The notes beneath the pieces are model-generated. The model ran no database searches, was not told the origin of the DNA, and worked only from the letters and a program-made list of their open reading frames with translations. This document shows positions 1-5,522 of a DNA stretch of 14,769 bases, piece after piece. The DNA is from an uncultured Aeromonadales bacterium. GTDB lineage: Bacteria; Pseudomonadota; Gammaproteobacteria; Enterobacterales; Succinivibrionaceae. The DNA lies in NCBI GenBank assembly GCA_902796095.1, contig CADBNP010000348.1:1-14769 (forward strand). The letters are read 5' to 3'. Position numbers and translations under genes: made by a program. Numbering within the stretch: the first letter of the stretch is position 1; each line of letters starts with the position of its first letter.

Positions 1-38
1 ATCAGATTATCAAACGTGCGATATTCAATATCAGTTTG

Positions 39-56
39 TTTAATCTGCAGATTAAA
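39..56. repeat. 18-bp perfect palindrome, possible operator
   Basis: TTTAATCTGCAGATTAAA reads identically on both strands with no spacer. A second palindrome, GATATT-C-AATATC, lies just upstream at 20-32. Two dyads 6 bp apart in an AT-rich intergenic region are what a dimeric repressor or activator site looks like. The regulator and the target gene (left of the window, or the gene at 369) are unknown. Confidence 0.45.
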
Positions 57-230
57 ACATCTTGTTATGTATTCGGTCACTGTTAAAGCCTTTGATTTAT
101 GTTAATAAAAGATACACGTATATTTATATTATAAGTAATTGTACTAAAACATGATATACATCACAATTAGCAAAATCAACACTTTTCCTGAACAGAGCCT
201 TACGTTATACCCGGAAATGCTGTTATCAGC

Positions 231-250
231 AGGGAGAACAACCTCTCCCT
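231..250. repeat. 7-bp inverted repeat (hairpin)
   Basis: AGGGAGA (231-237) and TCTCCCT (244-250) are perfect complements around a 6-nt loop. One more C-G pair (230/251) extends the stem. No T-tract follows on either strand, so a classical rho-independent terminator is not supported. A smaller hairpin, TGCTG-TTAT-CAGCA (218-231), shares its edge. Confidence 0.4.
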
Positions 251-283
251 GTGGCCTGTCAGTAAGTTTATAAAAAACCCTGT

Positions 284-312
284 TTGTTTAAGATCCTGCA
301 ATATGTCATAAT
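284..312 (+). promoter_or_regulatory. Candidate sigma70 promoter for the 369-1199 gene
   Basis: TTGTTT (284-289), a 17-bp spacer, and CATAAT (307-312) put a start site near 319, about 50 nt before the ATG at 369. Match to the consensus is by eye only. Confidence 0.45.
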
Positions 313-368
313 TTTGCTGTAAAATAAGTTATGGGCGTATTTACTATTCATTCACGAGGATAATTTTT

Positions 369-1199
369 ATGAAATTTTCATCTAATATTCTGAGAGTATC
401 AGCTCTCGTCGCAGCAGCTGTTCTGCTGCCCGCATCAGCAATGGCTGACAGTCCAGCTTTCAAAACAGGACGCTATGCCTTCGGTCCTGGAGCCAACCTT
501 GACAGTTTCACCTGTAACAGCAGCGGTGAAGAAGCCTGCAAGGCTCTTTTTCAGATAAAGAACAAACTGACAAAGGAGGAGAGGGAACACCTTGGCAGTT
601 CCGGAGAAAGAGCATATCTTGGTGACTTTGTAATCACAAAGGAAGCTGGGGACGATGATCTTTATTCTGTAAAGGGAGGAATATTTATCGGTCATGCCGG
701 CGATTACACATTCAAATCAAAGAATGCTGACAAGGCCATGTGCCGTCTGCTGGAACCGAATAAGCTCTCATGCTCCGTCCATGATGACGACGATAACGAA
801 AGCACGGCAACACTTACCTTTGTAAAGAACAACGAGGTCAAGCTCAATGTTGAAATCTCCGAAAACTCACCAAAAGATCCACTCTTTGAAGAGCTTATAA
901 AGTTTGTCGACGATCAGATCTTCCGCTACGAAACAGAGAAGGAATACGAACACGATATGTTTATAAGTGCAAAACTCAATTACCTTATGGTCGATGCCGA
1001 TCTCAACAGTAAGTGGAAATCTCTGGACAAAAAGGTGAAAGATAAAATTCTTCCGGAACAGAGAAAATGGATTGAGGAAAAGGATAAAAAGTGCGGTCCT
1101 GTTACCATGAAGGGCAGCGAAAAAGAGCTGACCGCCATGTATAAATGTCAGAACGATATGACTTCCAAACGGCTGTATGATGATCTCTACAGTCTGTAA
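369..1199 (+). CDS. Secreted protein with LprI/DUF1311-like C-terminal domain
   Basis: This is a 276-aa exported protein of unknown function. A Sec signal peptide is clear: Lys2/Arg9, a hydrophobic run at 10-20, and a PASAMA motif with probable cleavage after Ala26. The mature protein has six cysteines (49, 57, 125, 135, 242, 260), suggesting disulfides in the periplasm. Residues about 203-273 follow the LprI N-terminal/DUF1311 pattern: LN..., EQRKW at 230-234, Cys242, GS at 249-250, Cys260, then MTSKR near 264-268. Known members include lysozyme-inhibitor-like lipoproteins, but this protein has no lipobox. Residues 27-200 are not recognised; they include an acidic stretch (DDDDNE, 139-144). 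The start is supported by AGGA at 357-360, 8 nt before the ATG. It converges on the S16 operon. Inference: an envelope or host-interaction protein; substrate unknown. Confidence 0.85.
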   Translation: MKFSSNILRVSALVAAAVLLPASAMADSPAFKTGRYAFGPGANLDSFTCNSSGEEACKALFQIKNKLTKEEREHLGSSGERAYLGDFVITKEAGDDDLYSVKGGIFIGHAGDYTFKSKNADKAMCRLLEPNKLSCSVHDDDDNESTATLTFVKNNEVKLNVEISENSPKDPLFEELIKFVDDQIFRYETEKEYEHDMFISAKLNYLMVDADLNSKWKSLDKKVKDKILPEQRKWIEEKDKKCGPVTMKGSEKELTAMYKCQNDMTSKRLYDDLYSL

Positions 1200-1300
1200 T
1201 CTTTAATCTCTTGATGTTGAAGTCAGGAAACTGTACTTCCGGAAATTTCGTCAGCAGATGATATCCGGTCTCGATTTTCAGACTTCCGTCCGGACAAATT

Positions 1301-1338
1301 AAAAGGGACATGGCTGAAAGCCACCATGTCCCTTTTTT
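1301..1338. terminator. Bidirectional rho-independent terminator
   Basis: AAAAGGGACATGG (1301-1313) pairs perfectly with CCATGTCCCTTTT (1324-1336) around a 10-nt loop. A T-run (1333-1338) follows on the plus strand, and the minus strand reads CCCTTTTAATT. It lies between two convergent genes and can terminate the gene ending at 1199 and the operon ending with rplS. Confidence 0.9.
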
Positions 1339-1363
1339 CATGAAAACAAAATATGTTTTATGA

Positions 1364-1738
1364 TTATGCCTTGGCATCCTGGGCAGGACGCTTTGAAACA
1401 AGCTTTTCACGAATACGGGCAGACTTGCCGGATCTCTGACGGAGGTAGTAAAGTTTAGCACGACGAACATCACCGCGACGGATCACTGTGACGGATTCAA
1501 TCAGAGGGCTGTGAGTCTGAAATACTCTTTCAACGCCTTCACCGTTAGAGATCTTTCTAACAGTAAACGCAGAATTGATACCACGGTTACGCTTTGCAAT
1601 TACAACGCCTTCATAAGCCTGAATACGCTCTTTTTCTCCTTCCTTTACGCGAACGTTAACCTTAACGGTGTCGCCAGGATTGAATGCAGGAAGATCTGTA
1701 CGTAACTGTTCCTTTTCTAACTGTTCAATAATATTCAT
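1364..1738 (-). CDS. rplS: 50S ribosomal protein L19
   Basis: L19 sits at the 30S-50S interface and contributes to intersubunit bridges. The 124-aa sequence carries the family core almost unchanged: FNPGDTVKV (19-27), EGVVIAKRNRG (43-53), FTVRKISNGEGVERVFQTHSP (positions 58-78) and AKLYYLRQRSGKSARI near 94-109. It is about 9 residues longer than E. coli L19 (115 aa) because of a C-terminal tail ending PAQDAKA. The start is backed by AAGGA about 7 nt upstream. It is the last gene of the rpsP-rimM-trmD-rplS operon, 33 nt downstream of trmD, and is followed by the shared terminator at 1301-1338. Confidence 0.98.
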   Translation of the reverse strand: MNIIEQLEKEQLRTDLPAFNPGDTVKVNVRVKEGEKERIQAYEGVVIAKRNRGINSAFTVRKISNGEGVERVFQTHSPLIESVTVIRRGDVRRAKLYYLRQRSGKSARIREKLVSKRPAQDAKA

Positions 1739-1771
1739 ATTTTTTCCTTATACCTAGAATAAACTGAAACC

Positions 1772-2521
1772 CTACTTCTTTTGACTATCCGTTTCACGGA
1801 TATACATGGCAAGCTGTTTTTCCTGCCTGTCAGTCAGAGCTAGGTTTTTAATTAAATCCCTTCTTCTTACATAGGTTCTGCCCAATGCCTCTTTAAGACG
1901 CCAATTTGCAATGTCTTCATGACACCCCTGAAGCAGTACATCAGGAACCTTTAATCCATCAGCACATTCAGGCCTCGTATACTGAGGATAGTCAAGAATA
2001 CCCTCTGTGAATGAATCATTCTCGGCACTCTGCATATCGCCCAGCACCCCCGGAATAAACCGGGATACGGCATCGATCATGACCATGGCCGGCAGTTCAC
2101 CGCCGCTTAAAACATAGTCACCGATGGACCATTCCTCATCCACATACAAGGAAATTATTCTTTCATCTATTCCCTCGTACCGTCCTGCAATAATCACAAG
2201 ATTATGCATTCCTGCAAATTTCTTCACAGCAGTCTGTGAAAGTTTTTCCCCCTGAGGGGACATATAGACAACTCTGGCATCTTCGCCGATACAATCCACA
2301 GCACGTGTTATCGCCTGCTTAAGTGTATCAAACTTCATCAGCATTCCAGGTCCGCCGCCAAAAGGTCGATCATCAACCGTCTGGTAATTATCCGTTGCAT
2401 AATCACGGGGATTAAAAAATTCAACGGTAAGCAGCCCTTTTCTGACAGCCCTTCCTGTAACTCCGAAATCTGTAAGTGCTTTAAACATATCGGGGAACAG
2501 AGTAACTATACCTATTCTCAC
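1772..2521 (-). CDS. trmD: tRNA (guanine-N1-)-methyltransferase TrmD
   Basis: TrmD makes m1G37 in tRNAs with G36 using S-adenosylmethionine and prevents +1 frameshifting. The chosen start is a GTG at 2521, which makes a 249-aa protein opening VRIGIVTLFPDMF, as E. coli opens MWIGIISLFPEMF. The frame stays open 21 codons further upstream to 2584, but that stretch overlaps the end of rimM and has no family counterpart. Visible motifs: DDRPFGGGPGM (50-60), SPQG (88-91), GRYEGIDER (113-121), GDYVLSGGELPAM (134-146) of the trefoil-knot SAM site, and Asp169 in NDSF, matching the catalytic Asp. A GGTGAT element 4 nt before the GTG may serve as ribosome binding site; 16 nt separate it from the rimM stop. 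Confidence 0.97.
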   Translation of the reverse strand: MRIGIVTLFPDMFKALTDFGVTGRAVRKGLLTVEFFNPRDYATDNYQTVDDRPFGGGPGMLMKFDTLKQAITRAVDCIGEDARVVYMSPQGEKLSQTAVKKFAGMHNLVIIAGRYEGIDERIISLYVDEEWSIGDYVLSGGELPAMVMIDAVSRFIPGVLGDMQSAENDSFTEGILDYPQYTRPECADGLKVPDVLLQGCHEDIANWRLKEALGRTYVRRRDLIKNLALTDRQEKQLAMYIRETDSQKK

Positions 2522-2537
2522 CTGAATCACCACAAAT

Positions 2538-3068
2538 TCAGAAATCAGGGTCCCAGATGACAACCAACTTCTGAGCATCCTCATCCAGTTCGGTTATTGT
2601 AGAACCGAAGACAAGAGGAAGAAGACGTTCCTTCTTACCGTAGGCATCATCACTGTTTGCTTTAACAACCAGCACATCGTTTGCACCGGTCTCCATAAAA
2701 CCGTCGACTACACCGAGATCATATCCATCAGTATTAATCACTCTCATCCCCATCAGATCGTTAATATAAAACTCATCTTCGGGAAGAGGCGGCAAAGAAG
2801 ACTCATCAACAAAAACAGACTTACCGGTCATTGACTGGGATTCCTCCCGCTGGTCAAAGCCTTCCAGCTTGCAAATATACCCGTCACCGTGCCTTTTCCA
2901 CTCAGTCAGTACAATCTCTTTCAGGTTGTCTCCCGCCTGAGTATACCAGGGACCGTAATCGAATATATTTTCAGGATCATCTGTGTATGAATGAATACGA
3001 ATCCAACCGCGGACACCATAGACGGAACCGAACCTGCCCACTTCCACAGGGGATTTTATTTCATCCAT
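2538..3068 (-). CDS. rimM: Ribosome maturation factor RimM
   Basis: RimM binds S19 in the 30S head and assists 16S rRNA processing. The protein has the N-terminal RimM barrel with GRFGSVYGVRGWIRI (positions 11-25 from this start) and a C-terminal PRC-barrel with INDLMGMRV, METGANDVLVVKA and a closing WDPDF, very close to E. coli RimM (182 aa). Two ATGs compete. The first (3074) directly abuts the TAAGGA element. The second (3068) has this AAGGA 6 nt upstream, a normal distance, so 3068 is chosen (176 aa). The Shine-Dalgarno overlaps the rpsP stop codon, which suggests translational coupling with rpsP. Confidence 0.96.
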   Translation of the reverse strand: MDEIKSPVEVGRFGSVYGVRGWIRIHSYTDDPENIFDYGPWYTQAGDNLKEIVLTEWKRHGDGYICKLEGFDQREESQSMTGKSVFVDESSLPPLPEDEFYINDLMGMRVINTDGYDLGVVDGFMETGANDVLVVKANSDDAYGKKERLLPLVFGSTITELDEDAQKLVVIWDPDF

Positions 3069-3077
3069 AACCATTCC

Positions 3078-3323
3078 TTACTGAGCCTGCTTTCTTGCTC
3101 TTTTGATCAGTGCATTAACGCGATCAGAAGGCTGAGCACCGTTTCCAATCCAGTAATCAACGCGATCAAGCTCAATACGGAAATCCTTGTCCTTGGAAAT
3201 AGGATTGAAGAAGCCTACACGCTCAATGAACTTACCGTTGTGCTCACGGCGGGAATCAGCAACTACAACCTGATAGAAAGGACGCTTCTTTGCACCAGCA
3301 CGTGCTAAACGAATAACTACCAT
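3078..3323 (-). CDS. rpsP: 30S ribosomal protein S16
   Basis: S16 is a primary or secondary binder of the 16S rRNA 5' domain and is needed for 30S assembly. The 81-aa protein has the family opening MVVIRLARAGAKKRPFYQVV and the block DSRREHNGKFIERVGFFNP (23-41), then a D.WIGNGAQPSDRV segment, and matches the usual 80-82 aa length. GAGGA lies just upstream of the ATG. It is the first gene of the S16 operon, with a good sigma70 promoter about 100 nt upstream (3425-3453). Confidence 0.98.
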   Translation of the reverse strand: MVVIRLARAGAKKRPFYQVVVADSRREHNGKFIERVGFFNPISKDKDFRIELDRVDYWIGNGAQPSDRVNALIKRARKQAQ

Positions 3324-3424
3324 AAATCCTCTATATCTAGTTATTTATCAAATAAACAGATCCGAAAAACACGAATCTCACCATCTGAAAGACCGTATTT
3401 CATACAGACTTTTCAAGTTAGTAG

Positions 3425-3453
3425 ATTATAGCCACAAGAAAAGATAAATGCAA
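3425..3453 (-). promoter_or_regulatory. Promoter of the S16 operon
   Basis: On the minus strand TTGCAT (3453-3448), a 17-bp spacer and a perfect TATAAT (3430-3425) predict a start near 3418 and a leader of about 95 nt before rpsP. Confidence 0.65.
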
Positions 3454-3770
3454 TCTGAAATACAGATCACATATTTTAAGTTCCTCGAACAATCGTCAGA
3501 GACCTAAAATCCGCATCTGAACCGGCACAAACAATACAGAAAGGTAAAGAGACCCGGCGTTAGTCTGACGATTTATCCGATATGAAAGCAAGAATCTTAA
3601 AGTGTCTACTGTTCCGGCGAACAGACAGTCTCAAAAGTATCCGGAGACGGGAGAAATGTCCTAACTTTGAGATCCGGATATAAGAGATGAGACTGCGGAT
3701 GCCACCGATCAGCTCTGCTCAGCGGACTGCAGGCCTTGTCCCAAATCTCCGGAAAGTTATTCAGAGCAGA
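3454..3770. other. ffh-rpsP intergenic region rich in inverted repeats
   Basis: No gene is recognised. The region has several perfect inverted repeats: AATCGTCAGA (3491-3500) with TCTGACGATT (3564-3573); CTGTTC/GAACAG closing a CGGC tetraloop (3609-3624); CAGTCTCA (3626-3633) with TGAGACTG (3688-3695), enclosing ATCCGGA (3639-3645) with TCCGGAT (3673-3679); and TCTGCTC (3714-3720) with GAGCAGA (3764-3770). This could be a structured small RNA or leader on either strand. It does not match 4.5S RNA, which would be a natural partner of Ffh. No family is assigned. Confidence 0.4.
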
Positions 3771-3823
3771 AAACGTTCCGCACACAAAAAAAAAACGGAA
3801 CGTTTCTGAAATCGTAATCTCAG
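3771..3823 (-). terminator. ffh terminator region, two hairpins
   Basis: Two nt after the ffh stop, the minus strand reads CTGAGAT-TACG-ATTTCAG (3823-3806), a 7-bp stem with one G-T pair. Next comes AAACGTTCCG (3805-3796), a loop starting with ten T residues, and CGGAACGTTT (3780-3771), then T and CTG. The second stem is 10 bp and perfect. The long T-tract lies in its loop rather than after it, so the exact termination point is unclear, but placement right after ffh supports the role. Confidence 0.6.
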
Positions 3824-3825
3824 TT

Positions 3826-5190
3826 TTATTTACCGAAAGGCATGAGATGGCTGAACTTGCTTACAACCCCCATCAGCTTGCGCATTCCACCCTCGGAAGA
3901 CATCATTTTCATCAGTTTCTGCTGCTGCGAGAACTGACTCATTACAAGATTCACATCCTGGATCTGAACACCGGCTCCGGCCGCAATGCGTCTTTTTCTG
4001 GATCCTTTGATGATATCGGGATTTGCTCTTTCCTTTTTGGTCATGGAAAGGATAATGGCTTCAATCTGCTTGAATTTATCATCAGTAACCTGATTTCTTG
4101 CAGCCTCCGGTATCTGGCTCATTCCCGGAAGCTTATCCATGATTGAAGCCACACCGCCCATATTCTTCATCTGCTGCAGAATTGCAAGATAGTCGTCAAA
4201 ATCAAAGGCTTTTCCCTTCTTGAACTTTCTGGCAAGCTTTTCTGTATTCTTCTGATCAGCAGTATTCTGAAGATCATCGATAAGGGAAAACATATCACCC
4301 ATACCGATAATTCTGGTTGCCACGCGATCCGGATAAAATGGTGAAAGAGCATCTATCTTTTCACCGACACCCATAAACTTCACCGGCTTGCCAGTAATCT
4401 GACGCACTGAAAGGGCTGCACCGCCGCGGGCATCACCGTCAGTCTTGGTAAGAATGACACCGGTAAGAGGAAGGGCACTGTTAAATGCACTTGCCGTATT
4501 GGCCGCATCCTGACCGGTCATGGAATCAACAACAAATAGAGTTTCTGCAGGATCGATGGAACTGTGGATCTGCTTGATTTCCTCCATCATCTCCTCATCA
4601 ACGTGCAGGCGTCCGGCGGTATCAACCAGAAGCACGTCGTAATATCCCTTTTTGGCAGCATCCACGGCGGATTTGGCTATATCCACCGGTTTCTGCCCTG
4701 AATTGCTCGGGAAAAACTCAGCCTCTACCTCTTTGGCAAGAGTTTCAAGCTGCTTGATGGCTGCCGGACGGTAAACGTCACAGCTCACAACCATAACCTT
4801 CTTTTTCTGCTTCTGTTTCAGAAAATTTGCAAGCTTGGCCACGGTAGTCGTTTTTCCCGCACCCTGAAGACCGGCCATCAGTACGACGGCAGGAGGCTGA
4901 ACCTTGAGATTGAGTTCTTCACAGGTCTCGCCCATCACCCTGGTAAGTTCCTCCTTGACAATCAGGAAAAACTGCTGAGACGGATCCAGATATTCCTTAA
5001 CCTCAAGACCGATGGAACGCTCCTTTACGCTGGCAATGAAAGAACGAACCACGGGAAGTGCAACATCTGCCTCCAGAAGAGCCATTCTGACTTCGCGAAG
5101 TGCATCCTTGATATTGTCCTCGGTAAGCTTTGACTTGCCTGTAAGGGTCCGGAACGCACCTGTTAATCTTTGGGTCAAATTTTCAAACAT
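3826..5190 (-). CDS. ffh: Signal recognition particle protein Ffh (SRP54)
   Basis: Ffh binds 4.5S RNA and signal sequences emerging from the ribosome, then docks with FtsY at the membrane in a GTP-dependent way. The 454-aa length equals E. coli Ffh (453). Order of domains: N-terminal helical bundle (1-95); G domain with P-loop GLQGAGKT (107-114), DVYRPAAI (138-145), DTAGR (190-194), TKTDGDARGG (248-257) and GMGD (296-299); methionine-rich M domain (about 325-454) with GMSQIP and the RNA-binding GSRKRRIAAGAG (396-407). The ATG at 5190 gives the standard MFENLTQRL start; only a GGTGG about 9 nt upstream resembles a ribosome binding site. No clear promoter was found in the 332 bp upstream. Confidence 0.98.
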   Translation of the reverse strand: MFENLTQRLTGAFRTLTGKSKLTEDNIKDALREVRMALLEADVALPVVRSFIASVKERSIGLEVKEYLDPSQQFFLIVKEELTRVMGETCEELNLKVQPPAVVLMAGLQGAGKTTTVAKLANFLKQKQKKKVMVVSCDVYRPAAIKQLETLAKEVEAEFFPSNSGQKPVDIAKSAVDAAKKGYYDVLLVDTAGRLHVDEEMMEEIKQIHSSIDPAETLFVVDSMTGQDAANTASAFNSALPLTGVILTKTDGDARGGAALSVRQITGKPVKFMGVGEKIDALSPFYPDRVATRIIGMGDMFSLIDDLQNTADQKNTEKLARKFKKGKAFDFDDYLAILQQMKNMGGVASIMDKLPGMSQIPEAARNQVTDDKFKQIEAIILSMTKKERANPDIIKGSRKRRIAAGAGVQIQDVNLVMSQFSQQQKLMKMMSSEGGMRKLMGVVSKFSHLMPFGK

Positions 5191-5522
5191 TTACAAAACC
5201 ACCAATAAAATAATTCAAATCAAGTACTGAGAGCGGGACAACAAATCCCTGCCTGTGATCGACAGTTCAGATAAACCGCCATCATCACTATGCATGAGAG
5301 GTGTTCTCTTCCTTTCACAGATCTCTCCAGAAACGATACATTATTTACAGCCGTTTCCGACTGTTCTTCTGCCATAGCAGGCTCAAAAAACAATTTATGC
5401 AAAAATCCGAAAGATCGGGGTGATATCTGACTGCGGAACCGTAAAAAACGGACTCTTTCAGAATGAAAACTGTGCTAGACTATCAAAAATTTACTGAATT
5501 ATCAACAAGACCGCAGAACCAC
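5191..5522. other. Gap between ffh and the sulfatase-like gene
   Basis: This should hold the ffh promoter and the end of the upstream transcript. The best promoter guess on the minus strand (TTGTCC, 17 bp, TTGAAT) is weak. CTGCGG (5431-5436) and CCGCAG (5511-5516) form a distant inverted repeat. A short minus-strand frame (5220-5372 from an ATG, 50 aa) has no ribosome binding site and resembles nothing known, so it is not called. Confidence 0.4.

Larger units (their letters stand above)
1..368. other. AT-rich intergenic region upstream of the secreted protein gene
   Basis: No convincing coding frame is visible here. The stretch holds two adjacent palindromes (20-32 and 39-56), a hairpin-forming repeat (231-250), a weak CRP-like 16-mer at 150-165 with left half CATGA and right half TCACA, and a sigma70-like promoter at 284-312. 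The left-hand neighbouring gene lies outside the window, so some of these elements may belong to it. Confidence 0.6.

Noticed and set aside
150..165. CRP-like site CATGA-N6-TCACA
   Set aside because: The left half matches only three of five positions, and it lies far upstream of the candidate promoter; kept only as a remark in the region entry.
2522..2584. Longer TrmD starting at 2584
   Set aside because: The extra 21 residues overlap the rimM 3' end and have no counterpart in TrmD proteins; the GTG at 2521 gives the usual N-terminus.
3480..3770. 4.5S RNA gene near ffh
   Set aside because: The conserved tetraloop and internal-loop bases of 4.5S RNA (such as GGAAGGAAGCAG) are not present.
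3597..3830. A stop-free minus-strand frame of nearly 80 codons reading from the end of ffh through the T10 tract
   Set aside because: It has no ATG and no ribosome binding site, crosses the terminator hairpins and resembles no protein I know. The inverted repeats explain the region better.
5220..5402. Minus-strand 60-aa frame between ffh and the sulfatase-like gene
   Set aside because: It starts at TTG (or an internal ATG) without a ribosome binding site, has no recognisable sequence and occupies the expected ffh promoter region.
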